The notes: generated from the letters alone by a model not told the origin. Shown: positions 1-9,075, counted from the first letter of the stretch. The stretch: DNA of 39,749 bases from Acidobacteria bacterium UBA7540 (GCA_002478145.1 DLMI01000129.1:68220-107968), one strand, 5' to 3'. Program-made: numbers and translations.

Positions 1-4
1 GCCG

Positions 5-820
5 GTGCTCAGCCGCATCACGTACCAGGCGTTTGCCACCGAGTGCAAGGTGCGAGATGAGCGCAGCCGGCCTTTGAGCGTGGTGCTGTGGAAGATCGCC
101 AGCGGCACGGCCGACTATCGGGAAGTGTTATGGGAGATGTGCGGCTACGGCGTGCTGCGCTCCGTTCTCGCAGGTGCGGCGGTCACGCTAAGGAACGTGG
201 CGTTCGAGGCACTCTTGGGTCTGAAATGGGGGGAGTACGGACGCTACCCGACGGTGGTGCTCAAGGAGAAGCGGGAAGCGCTCAAGGAAGTCCTGGCCTC
301 GAGCCTGGGAATGGAGCTTGACGAGTCGCCCGACTTCGAACGGATGTATGCGATCAAGATCCGTGGCTCCGAGCAAGAGATCATGCAGGAGCTGGCCAAG
401 TTCGGCCAACCCAATGCGAGGTTCCTCAAGTTGCGATGGGTGGAAGTTCGACAGATCCAAGGGGTGCCGAACCAGGTCGGCTCGGTGATTCGATACAGGA
501 TACCACTCCTCGGGTTGGGCGCGGAACTGCGGCTGACCAAAAGAGTTGGCTTCGAAACCTTGCTGTACCAGCTCGAGGAGCGGCTGGCGGACCACGGGAA
601 ACTCATCTTCAACGTCGCACCGACCAGGGACGGAAACAGCCGGTTGTCCATTTACGCGGCCTTTGACTACAAGAGAGGCAAGGGCTTCGCAAGTCGGGTT
701 CTATGGGGCGGTGTCAGGGTGCTGTTTCCAGAATTCGTGCATGACGTGGCGTGGAACCATGCCCTGTGCATCATCAAGGAAGAGGTCGAGCGGAAGCGCG
801 ACTATACCCCCAGACCCTAG
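5..820 (+). CDS. Unrecognised protein, probably C-terminal part of a longer gene
   Basis: The reading frame is open to the left edge of the window (the codon before the GTG at 5 is CCG), so the true start may lie outside and the gene may be partial. The visible 271 residues have ordinary GC-rich codon use. I see no signal peptide and no catalytic motif I can name. The second half (roughly residues 140-260) alternates beta-like stretches and ends in a long amphipathic helix, which loosely resembles the SRPBCC/polyketide-cyclase fold. That is only an impression. It stands 261 bp upstream of the metallo-hydrolase gene on the same strand, and nothing ties the two functionally. Confidence is for a real coding region, not for a function. 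Confidence 0.6.
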   Translation: MLSRITYQAFATECKVRDERSRPLSVVLWKIASGTADYREVLWEMCGYGVLRSVLAGAAVTLRNVAFEALLGLKWGEYGRYPTVVLKEKREALKEVLASSLGMELDESPDFERMYAIKIRGSEQEIMQELAKFGQPNARFLKLRWVEVRQIQGVPNQVGSVIRYRIPLLGLGAELRLTKRVGFETLLYQLEERLADHGKLIFNVAPTRDGNSRLSIYAAFDYKRGKGFASRVLWGGVRVLFPEFVHDVAWNHALCIIKEEVERKRDYTPRP

Positions 821-986
821 CCGGCCTCTCGCAGCCCACTCCATCGTAGTGTGGGTGTCGCAAGGCGCAACTTCGGCTGCCCGCAGATTCTCCAGCCTCG
901 GGTGCTCAGCCGCCGGGTAGTGTCCCAATTCACAGGTGGCTTGCGTGCTCGCTGAGGCGCTCAACAGCCAAAGCCCGACCGGACGA

Positions 987-1015
987 TTGCATTCAGAGAC
1001 GGTCGGGTGTAAGTT
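987..1015 (+). promoter_or_regulatory. Possible sigma70-type promoter of the metallo-hydrolase
   Basis: TTGCAT at 987-992 and TAAGTT at 1010-1015 are separated by 17 nt. The -35 is good and the -10 is mediocre. It would give a leader of about 60 nt with a strong AAGGAGG ribosome site at 1070-1076. A TTGACA at 1051 is too close to the start codon to serve this gene. Confidence 0.3.
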
Positions 1016-1081
1016 ATCGGTCCGGCGAAAACTAAAAACGAAAATTCCGGTTGACACCTCAACATCGCGAAGGAGGATGAA

Positions 1082-2038
1082 ATGATCAGCCTGAAACTCG
1101 ACCGACGCGAATTCCTGCTGTCGGCTTCGCTCCTCTCGGCGGGCGCCTTAGCCGCAGGGCAGGGCAACGAGGACTTCAGTAAAGTCCAGATCAAAGTCAC
1201 GCGTGTATCCGGCAGCGTTTACATGCTGCAAGGCGAGGGCGGCAACATCGCGGCGTCCGTGGGTGACGACGGGATCGCCATCGTGGACGACCAGTTCGCT
1301 CCCTTGGCCGAAAAGATTCGCGCCGCCCTGAAAGACATCACGGGCACAGACAAGCCGGTACGTTTCGTCATCAACACGCACTATCACGGCGACCATACAG
1401 GCGGGAATCCGAATTTTAGCGCGACCTCGACGATCATCGCCCAGGACAACGTGCGCAAGCGCTTGGCGGCGGGTGGCCCGGCGGGCAACGGCGCTTCAAT
1501 TCAGATGGAGAACAAACCTGCGGTAAAAGCCGCACTGCCGATTATTACCTTCGAGCGCGACGTTACCGTTCACCTGAACGGCGAGGACATTCACGCGCTT
1601 CACTTTCCTGCCGGTCATACGGACGGAGATTCCATCATCTTTTATCCGCAGTCCAACGTGGTCCACATGGGCGATGACTTCGTCCGCTACGGCTTCCCGT
1701 TTATCGACATCGACAGCGGCGGCAGCGTGCAGGGCATGATCGCCGCTTGCGAGAACGTCATCCCACAGCTTCCGCGGGACGTGAAGGTGATTCCCGGACA
1801 CGGCGAGCTGGGGAGCCTCGATGACGTTCGTGCCTACCTCGGAATGCTTCACGAGACCACGGACGCCGTCCAGCAGGCCCTCAAGCAAGGGAAAACGCTC
1901 GAGGAAATGAAACAGCAGAAGATCCTGGCCCCCTGGCACAAGTTCGCCGGTCCGTTTGTCAATGAGGATACCCATCTCGAGACACTCTACAACTCGCTTA
2001 CCGGCAAGAAGAACGGGAAGTTCTTGAAGCACAATTGA
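1082..2038 (+). CDS. Exported MBL-fold metallo-hydrolase (318 aa)
   Basis: Metallo-beta-lactamase-fold hydrolase. The zinc motif H100-x-H102-x-D104-H105 is intact in NTHYHGDHTGG. It is followed by a histidine in FPAGHTDGDS, an aspartate in HMGDDF and a histidine in IPGHGE, so a binuclear site is expected. The N-terminus has two arginines (RREF) before a hydrophobic Ala/Leu/Ser stretch ending near residue 26, which looks like a Tat or Sec signal peptide, so it should act in the periplasm. The ATG start is supported by an AAGGAGG ribosome site 6 nt upstream. Family members include B3-like lactamases, quinoprotein-relay hydrolases and SoxH-like proteins, and the substrate cannot be told from sequence. 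It appears to be transcribed alone. Confidence 0.9.
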   Translation: MISLKLDRREFLLSASLLSAGALAAGQGNEDFSKVQIKVTRVSGSVYMLQGEGGNIAASVGDDGIAIVDDQFAPLAEKIRAALKDITGTDKPVRFVINTHYHGDHTGGNPNFSATSTIIAQDNVRKRLAAGGPAGNGASIQMENKPAVKAALPIITFERDVTVHLNGEDIHALHFPAGHTDGDSIIFYPQSNVVHMGDDFVRYGFPFIDIDSGGSVQGMIAACENVIPQLPRDVKVIPGHGELGSLDDVRAYLGMLHETTDAVQQALKQGKTLEEMKQQKILAPWHKFAGPFVNEDTHLETLYNSLTGKKNGKFLKHN

Positions 2039-2071
2039 CCGGCGGAGATTGATCCAGAGGGGGTGCCCGGG

Positions 2072-2251
2072 TCAGCGAAGCTTCCGCTCCAACTCGGCGA
2101 CGGCCCGCTCGGCGAGCGCGATCTGGCGCGCCACCTGCCGCGGGGCCGTGCCGCCGGTTACATTGCGACGTACTACTTCCTGCCAGCGGTCTTGCTCCGC
2201 GAGCCGTCCTTCCGGGCACGTTTCTATAAACCACTGTGCGTCGCCTGACGC
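2072..2251 (-). pseudogene. Coding-like 59-codon extension in frame after the plsC stop
   Basis: Directly after the TAA of plsC, the same minus-strand frame stays open for 59 more codons to TGA at 2072-2074. The conceptual peptide begins ASGDAQWFIETCPEG, ends in a charged helix (ALAERAVAELERKLR), and uses the G/C-ending codons typical of neighbours. It contains no ATG and no convincing start. It may be the leftover C-terminus of another gene abutted to plsC, or a tail cut off by a nonsense change. A functional product is not supported. Confidence 0.35.
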
Positions 2252-3034
2252 TTATTCATTAGAGGGCACAAAGCGTGAAATTATCTGGGCTCGGACCTTA
2301 CCGGAAAGCGCATCAACATCCCGGAGCGTCAGCCCACCGGTGGGAATTGCAGGATGAACGATCATTTCCGTATGGCCGGCCCTGACGTGGTAAGTGTCCG
2401 GTTTCAGCACGGCCCGTGTCCCGTTCAAAGTTATAGGCACGACGGGCACGCCGGCCTGGATAGCAAGGTAAAAGCTGCCGGACTTGAACTGCCCCATCTT
2501 TCCGCTACGGCTCCGGTGACCTTCAGGAAACAGCATGACAGAGCTTCCAGCACGGATTCTCTTCGCTGCCTCGTCCAGGCTCCTGATCGCCTCCCTTGGG
2601 CGTTCCCGGTCCACGGGGATGTGTCCGGAGCGCTTCAAGTGCCAGCCCATAAAAGGCATTCTAAACAACGAACGCTTGGCGACAAAACGAAACTGGACAG
2701 GCAAATTCACGAAAAGGATGGGAATGTCCATCGCGCTTTGGTGATTCGCGCAATAGATGGCGGTCTTTCGGGGATTCAGGTTTTCAACACCCTCCACCCG
2801 AGTCCGGATGCCACTTGTGGTCAAAATCAGCCAGGACCAGAGTCGCGCGCAGGTGTGTTGCCATCGGCCGGTGTCATCAAGCAGGGAGGCGAAAAGCGAA
2901 AGGGTTCCACAGACCGCGGTGTAGAAGTAAATCAGAAGATTGGTGAACAGGAGGGAGCGCAGATAGCTCAGGTAATACAGGAGGCTATGGGGTTTGAGGG
3001 CATCTTGGGTTGGGTTTGTTCGGGTTGTCTCCAT
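2252..3034 (-). CDS. plsC: 1-acyl-sn-glycerol-3-phosphate acyltransferase (PlsC family)
   Basis: Transfers an acyl chain to lysophosphatidic acid to make phosphatidic acid at the inner membrane. The 260 residues show the acyltransferase blocks in order: NHQSAMDIPIL (the NHxxxxD catalytic motif, about residues 97-107), the FVAKRSLF region, FPEGHRSRSGKMGQFKSG (the EGTRS-like acceptor site), and GVPVVPITLNGT. A hydrophobic N-terminal segment (about residues 25-55) suits membrane attachment. The ATG lies only 7 bp after the folC stop and has no clear ribosome site, so coupled translation at the end of the rplU-to-plsC run is likely. The same frame continues as a coding-like stretch past the stop codon. 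Confidence 0.93.
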   Translation of the reverse strand: METTRTNPTQDALKPHSLLYYLSYLRSLLFTNLLIYFYTAVCGTLSLFASLLDDTGRWQHTCARLWSWLILTTSGIRTRVEGVENLNPRKTAIYCANHQSAMDIPILFVNLPVQFRFVAKRSLFRMPFMGWHLKRSGHIPVDRERPREAIRSLDEAAKRIRAGSSVMLFPEGHRSRSGKMGQFKSGSFYLAIQAGVPVVPITLNGTRAVLKPDTYHVRAGHTEMIVHPAIPTGGLTLRDVDALSGKVRAQIISRFVPSNE

Positions 3035-3041
3035 GGCCGGA

Positions 3042-4397
3042 TCAGGCGAGTCCTACGGCGGTGGCAGGGCTGGAGTGGTTGGCAAGCTGAAGTTGACCTT
3101 CCAGGAGCGCTTTCTTGACGGCCCCCACCAAGAAAAGGGAACCAATAACCATCACCGCATCTTCGTTGGAGCTGGCTTGGCAGGCACGCGCCACCGCCCG
3201 GCAGGGCTCTGGCTCGATGACCAGCCGGCCGGGATGAAACCGCGCCGCCGCTAAGATCTCTTCCGCAGTGGCCGCGCGCGGGACCTGGGGACGTGTCAAA
3301 TAGACCTCCTCAGCCAGGGGAAACAGGATTTCGCTGATCTCTCCTATCGCCTTGTCCCGCATCGATCCATAAACCAGTCGCAAGCGCCGACCCCCCAGCT
3401 CTTCCTGGATGAACTCCGCCAGCACTCGAGCCGCCGCCGGATTATGCGCGCCATCGAGCAAAACCAGCGGATGGTCCAGAACCTTTTCCAGCCGCCCCGG
3501 CCAAGCAGTGCCTTGCAATCCTTCGACGATTGCCGAGCGGGTTATTTGGAAACCATCATGGCTCAGCCGCCACGCCGCCGTCACCGCCGCCACCGCATTC
3601 TTCACCTGAAACTTCCCCAGCAAGGGAGAACTGAGGCTGGCGAAACAGTCCGCATCCAGGCAAAGATTGAACAGGTAACGCCCCTGCAAGCTTTGTAAAC
3701 CCCACAGCCGGCCAAAATAGCCCGCCTCGAGTAATTCCGCCCCCAGTTCCGCGCAGCGCTGCCGGATCACCTCGGCAGCTTCCGCTTGTTCACAGCCCGA
3801 CACCACCGGGGTCCCAGGTTTGATCACCCCCGCCTTCTCGCGCCCAATGGCGGCCAGAGTGGACCCGAGGAATTCCACGTGCTCAAGCCCTACGTTAGTG
3901 ATCACCGCCACGCGGGGTTCCGTAACATTGGTGGCGTCCAGCCGACCCCCCATGCCCACCTCCAGCACCACGAAATTTGCTCCCACCTGGGCAAAATAAT
4001 GAAAACCGGTGGCCGTCAGGAACTCGAAGAAGCTCGGTAACTGCCCCAGCCTCCTCTGCTCCAGCAAGCCTTCTACAACTTGCCGGACTTCGGTGAAGGC
4101 CCGCGCGAAATCGTCATCGCCGATCTCCCCTCCGTTCATCCGGATTCGTTCGTTGACCCTGACTAGATGCGGAGAAGTGTAAAGACCGGTGCGATAACCG
4201 GCCTCGCGCAGGATGCTGGCCAGCATGGCCGCCGTGGACCCCTTCCCATTCGTGCCCGCAACAATGGCGGTGGGATATTTCAGGTGGGGATTTCCCAGAC
4301 CGGCAAGAACTTGGGTTATCGTTTCCAGCCCCCACTGCTGGCCATGCATTTCCTGGCCGAGGCTGTCCAGATATCTTAAGCAGTCGCCGTAATTCAT
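3042..4397 (-). CDS. folC: Folylpolyglutamate synthase / dihydrofolate synthase
   Basis: ATP-dependent ligase of folate metabolism that adds glutamate to dihydropteroate or to folates. The 451 residues have the Mur-ligase-like layout. The P-loop AGTNGKGSTAAML is near residues 47-59, TSPHLVRVNERI follows, GMGGRLDATNV is near residue 150, and LLDGAHNPAA starts the C-terminal domain. Length is normal for bacterial FolC. The ATG start gives the usual MNYGDCLRYLDSLG opening. It precedes plsC by 7 bp and follows accD by about 170 bp of repeat-bearing spacer. A few bacteria separate the two activities; nothing here shows which predominates. Confidence 0.95.
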   Translation of the reverse strand: MNYGDCLRYLDSLGQEMHGQQWGLETITQVLAGLGNPHLKYPTAIVAGTNGKGSTAAMLASILREAGYRTGLYTSPHLVRVNERIRMNGGEIGDDDFARAFTEVRQVVEGLLEQRRLGQLPSFFEFLTATGFHYFAQVGANFVVLEVGMGGRLDATNVTEPRVAVITNVGLEHVEFLGSTLAAIGREKAGVIKPGTPVVSGCEQAEAAEVIRQRCAELGAELLEAGYFGRLWGLQSLQGRYLFNLCLDADCFASLSSPLLGKFQVKNAVAAVTAAWRLSHDGFQITRSAIVEGLQGTAWPGRLEKVLDHPLVLLDGAHNPAAARVLAEFIQEELGGRRLRLVYGSMRDKAIGEISEILFPLAEEVYLTRPQVPRAATAEEILAAARFHPGRLVIEPEPCRAVARACQASSNEDAVMVIGSLFLVGAVKKALLEGQLQLANHSSPATAVGLA

Positions 4398-4415
4398 CCG
4401 CGTCTCGTGTTTGCT

Positions 4416-4446
4416 GTAGAGTAGTAGGTGGTAGATGGTAGATGGG
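4416..4446 (-). repeat. Degenerate GGTAGATGGTAGATGG-type short repeat between accD and folC
   Basis: The accD-folC gap carries overlapping TAG/GTAGATGG units on the plus strand at 4416-4446. Near the other end of the gap, at about 4510-4526, is a related TGACTACTGAC stretch. The style matches the other degenerate intergenic arrays of this window, but with its own repeated word. The arms pair only partly. Confidence 0.5.
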
Positions 4447-4566
4447 GAAGGAACTTCAGCCCCCAGCCTCTAGCCCCGCTTCTTCAACTGACCCGCCGCG
4501 GCGGCACCACTGACTACTGACAACTCCGCTCAGAACGGCACGCCAAAAGTTTCCTCCCGAATCGTG

Positions 4567-5418
4567 CTAGGCATCCCACGCCCGTAACAAGCGGAAGGCT
4601 CGCGCCAGAAAGCCTTTCAACTCCTTGCGAGGAACGATAGCGTCCAACATGCCGTGGGCGAGCAGGAACTCGGCGCGTTGAAATCCCTCCGGCAATTTCT
4701 GCCGGATCGTCTGTTCGATAACTCGCGGCCCCGCGAACCCGATGAGGGCGCCTGGTTCCGCAATGTTGAGGTCGCCCAGCATGGCGAAGCTGGCCGTTAC
4801 GCCGCCGGTAGTCGGATCCGTCAGAACTGAGATGTAGGGCTTTCGCACTTCATCCAGCCGAGCCAGCGCCGCACTGATCTTCGACATCTGCATCAAGCTG
4901 ATGGCCCCTTCCATCATGCGCGCGCCCCCGGAACAGGAAACAACCACCAGCGGCAGTTTTTTCGCGATGCACTGGTCTATCGCTCTCGTGACCTTCTCGC
5001 CCACCACCGCGCCCATGCTCCCGCCGATGAACTGAAATTCCATCGCACAGATGATGGCCGGCTGCCCCTCCAGTTGGCCCTCGCCGGTGATGATGGCATC
5101 TTTCAGTCCCGTGTTCCTTTCCGCTTGCCGCAGCCGGTCGCTGTAACTTTTGCTGTCCTTGAATTGAAGAGGGTCCGTGCTTGCCAGCCCGGTATCGTGC
5201 TCCTCGTACCGCCCTTCGTCGAAGAGCATTTCCAGGCGGGCGCGTGAGCCCATTTTGAAATGGTGGTTACATTTGGGGCAGCAGAGCAGGCTGCTCTCCA
5301 GATCCTTTTTCCAGAGAATCTGCTTGCAGTCGTCGCACTTCACCCAGAGCCCTTCGGTCTGGATGCGCTTCTGCTTGGGCGATTCAATCGGCTGCTTTTC
5401 TTTACGAAACCAAACCAT
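4567..5418 (-). CDS. accD: Acetyl-CoA carboxylase carboxyltransferase subunit beta
   Basis: Zinc-bearing beta subunit of the carboxyltransferase that makes malonyl-CoA for fatty acid synthesis, acting with AccA (not in this window). Four cysteines in two pairs (CDDC and CPKC, about residues 28-50) form the N-terminal zinc ribbon. The crotonase-like core has GGSMGAVVGEK, SGGARMMEG and LTDPTTGGVTASFA. I start it at the ATG at 5418 (MVWFRKEKQ). An in-frame ATG 24 bp upstream falls inside an ATTGA-type repeat, and AccD proteins normally begin close to this point. No ribosome site is visible because the repeat fills the leader. At 283 residues it has normal length. Confidence 0.95.
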   Translation of the reverse strand: MVWFRKEKQPIESPKQKRIQTEGLWVKCDDCKQILWKKDLESSLLCCPKCNHHFKMGSRARLEMLFDEGRYEEHDTGLASTDPLQFKDSKSYSDRLRQAERNTGLKDAIITGEGQLEGQPAIICAMEFQFIGGSMGAVVGEKVTRAIDQCIAKKLPLVVVSCSGGARMMEGAISLMQMSKISAALARLDEVRKPYISVLTDPTTGGVTASFAMLGDLNIAEPGALIGFAGPRVIEQTIRQKLPEGFQRAEFLLAHGMLDAIVPRKELKGFLARAFRLLRAWDA

Positions 5419-5420
5419 GG

Positions 5421-5518
5421 TTGAATTGATCCATTGGGTCATTGAGTCATTGATTCATTGAAAAACGCCGAAAAACCGGCCAGGGTGGAAATGATTCAAT
5501 CAATGGCTCAATGAATAA
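5421..5518 (-). repeat. Inverted array of degenerate TCAATGA-type units upstream of accD
   Basis: Plus-strand positions 5421-5463 carry several overlapping units of the type TCATTGA. Positions 5491-5518 carry the complementary type (TTCAATCAATGGCTCAATGA). The two arms can fold around a spacer of about 28 nt. The array fills the gap between cobO and accD and reaches to the accD start codon. Confidence 0.75.
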
Positions 5519-5522
5519 ATTC

Positions 5523-6062
5523 TCAGTACTCGATTCCCCTCTGGGCCAAGATTCCCTTCTGGTAAGGATGCTTCACTTCCCGCATTTCGGTGACCAAGTC
5601 CGCCAGTTCCACGATCGAAGGATGCGCATTGCGCCCGGTCAGGATGACATGGACCATTTCAGGTTTTTTCCTTAGTGCGTCCGCCACCACCCCCGGATCA
5701 AGCATCTTGTAGCTGATGACGTAATTGATTTCGTCAAGGATGACCAAATCATATTGGCCACCCAAGATGTTCTGGCGAGCGAATTCCCACGCCTCTTGCG
5801 CCAACCGGATATCCTCGGGGTCAGGCTTTTCCACGCCCACCTTCACAAAGCCGCGCCCCATGGGCAAGATCTTGAAACGGTCCTCACCGAGCATGCGGGC
5901 CGCCTCGAGCTCCCCGTAATGCCAGGAGCCCTTTATAAATTGTACCATCAATACCTTCAGTCCCTGCCCTACGCAGCGTAGCGCAGTCCCGAGGGCCGCC
6001 GTAGTCTTTCCCCTGCCGGGTCCGGTGTTGACGATAACTAATCCCTTGCGAGTTTCCGGCAA
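5523..6062 (-). CDS. cobO: Cob(I)yrinic acid a,c-diamide adenosyltransferase (CobO/BtuR type)
   Basis: Transfers the adenosyl group of ATP to reduced corrinoids in coenzyme B12 synthesis or salvage. The P-loop NTGPGRGKTTAALG is near the N-terminus, followed by VLMVQFIKGSWHYGE and LVILDEINY (Walker-B-like), and the protein ends EVKHPYQKGILAQRGIEY as this family does. The longest frame starts at 6209, but its first 49 codons translate a palindromic repeat. I prefer the TTG at 6062, placed just after an AGAGGTGA ribosome site; a GTG at 6068 is the alternative. This gives 179 residues, normal for the family. No other cobalamin genes are in the window. Confidence 0.9.
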   Translation of the reverse strand: MPETRKGLVIVNTGPGRGKTTAALGTALRCVGQGLKVLMVQFIKGSWHYGELEAARMLGEDRFKILPMGRGFVKVGVEKPDPEDIRLAQEAWEFARQNILGGQYDLVILDEINYVISYKMLDPGVVADALRKKPEMVHVILTGRNAHPSIVELADLVTEMREVKHPYQKGILAQRGIEY

Positions 6063-6080
6063 TCTCACCTCTTTTCTGTC

Positions 6081-6216
6081 TCTGAAGTGCGGCAGCTTGC
6101 TGCCGCTTTCTCCCGCCCCCCGCCTTCTCCCGCTGGGTGGGACCAACATACTGCCCGTGCACAGCCGCGAGCAAGCTCGCCGCACCAAAGCGGCAGCAAG
6201 CTGCCGCACTCCAGAG
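6081..6216 (-). repeat. 140-bp palindromic element, copy A (ends in GCGGCAGCAAGCTGCCGC)
   Basis: The left end (6081) and right end (to 6216) are inverted copies of a roughly 25-bp sequence, TCTGGAGTGCGGCAGC... against ...GCTGCCGCACTCCAGA. Each arm holds its own small palindrome around AGCAAGCT or AGCTTGCT. The interior has GCGAGCAAGCTCGC and GTGCAC. Read on the minus strand it aligns with the element at 14650-14791. It lies between rlmH and cobO and touches the rlmH stop codon. Confidence 0.85.
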
Positions 6217-6681
6217 CTAGCGCGGGTACGGATATCCCCGCAGGATGGTGAATCCCCGATAGATTTGCTCTAGCAAAAGCGCCCGCGCCCAATCGTGCGT
6301 CAGCGTCATTCGCGAAAGAGCCAGAAGGACATCCGCTTCCTTTCGGAAGGCTGCGGAAAACCCTTCCGGCCCTCCAATCAGGAACACAAGTTCCCGGGTT
6401 CCTCGCAAAGCCTGTTGCCCAAGCCATTCGGCAAATTCTGCGGAACTCCACTCCCGGCCTCGTTCGTCCAAAAAAACCTTGGTGGACTCACGGATTTTTT
6501 CGAGCAGGTTCCGTTCGCTGGGGGAGAGCTTGACCCCGTTTCGCAGGCCTGCCTTACGAAGGGGCGGTATTTCCTCCACCGTTAATCCAGTGAAGTGTTC
6601 GATCCGGCTGACCAGATCAGACTGGAGAGCCCGCAAGTGTGCGTCTTTCGTCTTTCCTTCCCAGAGGACGCGAATTCGCAT
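6217..6681 (-). CDS. rlmH: 23S rRNA (pseudouridine-1915-N3) methyltransferase
   Basis: SPOUT-class methyltransferase that methylates the pseudouridine at position 1915 of 23S rRNA on the assembled 70S ribosome, using S-adenosylmethionine. The knot region is plain: LVFLIGGPEGF, then MTLTHDWARALLLEQIYRG and the C-terminal GYPYPR. I start at the ATG at 6681 (MRIRVLWEGKTKD) rather than the upstream ATG at 6783, because this gives the usual 154 residues and avoids overlap with rsfS. The rsfS stop is 7 bp upstream, in the common bacterial order nadD-rsfS-rlmH. Confidence 0.93.
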   Translation of the reverse strand: MRIRVLWEGKTKDAHLRALQSDLVSRIEHFTGLTVEEIPPLRKAGLRNGVKLSPSERNLLEKIRESTKVFLDERGREWSSAEFAEWLGQQALRGTRELVFLIGGPEGFSAAFRKEADVLLALSRMTLTHDWARALLLEQIYRGFTILRGYPYPR

Positions 6682-6688
6682 GTCCACG

Positions 6689-7033
6689 TCAGCCTTCCGG
6701 AATGGGTAGCCGCGGCGCGTTCTTCCACAAGCGTTCAAGATCATAAAAGTGTCTGGCACGCTCCAGGAAGATGTGGACAACAAAGTTCAAATAATCCATC
6801 AGGATCCACTCCGCCTGCGAATAACCTTCAATGTGGGCGGGAGTAAATCCTTTCTTCTCGAGCTTTTCAGCAATCGCGTCGCAGATTGCCTGTGCATGCC
6901 GCGTGGAGGTGCCGCTGCAAATCAAAAAATAGCTGGTGAACGAGCAAGTTCGCTCCAGGTCCAGGACGCTCAGGTCCAAAGCTTTCCGGTCTTGAGCGGC
7001 GTAGACCGCTTCCTGCAATTGCGGTGTCATCAT
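6689..7033 (-). CDS. rsfS: Ribosomal silencing factor RsfS
   Basis: Binds ribosomal protein L14 on the 50S subunit and blocks joining with 30S when nutrients are short. The 114 residues match the family in length and show its conserved points: ALDLSVLDL, FTSYFLICSGTSTRHAQAI, GYSQAEWILMDYLNFVVHIF and the end ARHFYDLERLW. Two consecutive ATGs are possible starts, and the second differs by one residue only. It follows the nadD stop by 5 bp and precedes rlmH by 7 bp, so the three are very probably cotranslated. Confidence 0.95.
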   Translation of the reverse strand: MMTPQLQEAVYAAQDRKALDLSVLDLERTCSFTSYFLICSGTSTRHAQAICDAIAEKLEKKGFTPAHIEGYSQAEWILMDYLNFVVHIFLERARHFYDLERLWKNAPRLPIPEG

Positions 7034-7038
7034 CCTGG

Positions 7039-7704
7039 CTACTTCCCGCCACGGCGGGGACGGTAAAGACCCTCCTTCAAAATGTACTCTTCCACAAGCG
7101 GAGGAACAAGCCCAGTCACACTCCGGCCCGAGCCGACCGCCTTTCGTATATCGTGCGAGGCGACGGGCATGTGGACCCCCCGGAGGACGTGAAGGGTGCT
7201 GCCCCGCAATTGAAGAGTATCAGTTTTGTTCGGCGCGCCACCTGATGGAGTCATCGCTTCCGGCACCACTTTCCGAATCTCATTCGCATCAAAACCCGGT
7301 CGCGAGACAATGATGAAATCAACCAAGTCCAGTAGACGGTGATACTCTTTCCAATAGGGCAACTCCAGAAAAGCATCGACCCCGATCAGGAAGAAGAGGC
7401 GGTCCCTCTTATGAAGTGAGCGGCGCACCTTCCGGACAGTATCTATTGAGTAGCAGGGTTCCCCTTCCGGTGTCGGCGCTTCAAGGAGAGACGGGATCAA
7501 CCGCTGATCCCCGGCGCACGCCAGGACCACCATGCAATAGCGCTGTGGGAACGGAGTCAGGCGATGGTGGTACTTGTGGGGCGGGTTTCCTGTTGGAATG
7601 AAGAGGACCCGGTCCAACCCGAACTTGCGCGTCGCCGCGCGAGCCGCCTGCACGTGTCCGGCATGTATAGGATCGAAGGTTCCGCCGAAAAGAGCGATAT
7701 TCAC
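7039..7704 (-). CDS. nadD: Nicotinate-nucleotide adenylyltransferase
   Basis: Joins nicotinate mononucleotide and ATP to form deamido-NAD. The nucleotidyltransferase signature GGTFDPIHAGHV (GxFxPxHxGH) is at the N-terminus, with IPTGNPPHK next. Near the C-terminus VASHDIRKAVGSG stands where most NadD have ISSTxIR, a modest variation. The longest frame begins at 7785 inside a repeat. The GTG at 7704 (VNIALFGGTFD) is the natural start and gives 221 residues. Downstream it is tightly packed with rsfS; upstream, a repeat-filled gap separates it from obgE. Confidence 0.93.
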   Translation of the reverse strand: MNIALFGGTFDPIHAGHVQAARAATRKFGLDRVLFIPTGNPPHKYHHRLTPFPQRYCMVVLACAGDQRLIPSLLEAPTPEGEPCYSIDTVRKVRRSLHKRDRLFFLIGVDAFLELPYWKEYHRLLDLVDFIIVSRPGFDANEIRKVVPEAMTPSGGAPNKTDTLQLRGSTLHVLRGVHMPVASHDIRKAVGSGRSVTGLVPPLVEEYILKEGLYRPRRGGK

Positions 7705-7737
7705 CGCTTTGAGAACCCCTAAAAAGCGTTGGCGAAG

Positions 7738-8890
<1,153 letters not shown>

Positions 8891-9015
8891 TCACAGTCGG
8901 CAGGACAAATAGCCAAGCCCCAGGCGGTGGCGCCATCCCAAAGCTGCTTGGCCGTTTTGTGGGGAAATGGGTGCTCGTTAGCTTCCGCAAGAGACCTCTG
9001 AAGGTCTGGTTCGAC

Positions 9016-9073
9016 GTAGCGCCCCGACTCGTCGGGGCACCTGCCGACCCCGCGCCTGCGGGGTCGGCGCTAC
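9016..9073. repeat. GTAGCG...CGCTAC double-hairpin element, copy 1
   Basis: A 58-bp unit bounded by GTAGCG and CGCTAC. It holds two hairpins: CCCCGACTCGTCGGGG, and CCGACCCCGC/GCGGGGTCGG. It lies in the rpmA-obgE gap and ends 2 bp before the rpmA stop. Its reverse complement matches the copy inside the E2 gene at 33492-33547 nearly base for base in the first hairpin. Confidence 0.85.
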
Positions 9074-9075
9074 AC

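Noticed and set aside
1051..1056. Perfect TTGACA upstream of the metallo-hydrolase
   Set aside because: A matching -10 would fall in the ribosome site or coding sequence, so it cannot be this gene's -35.
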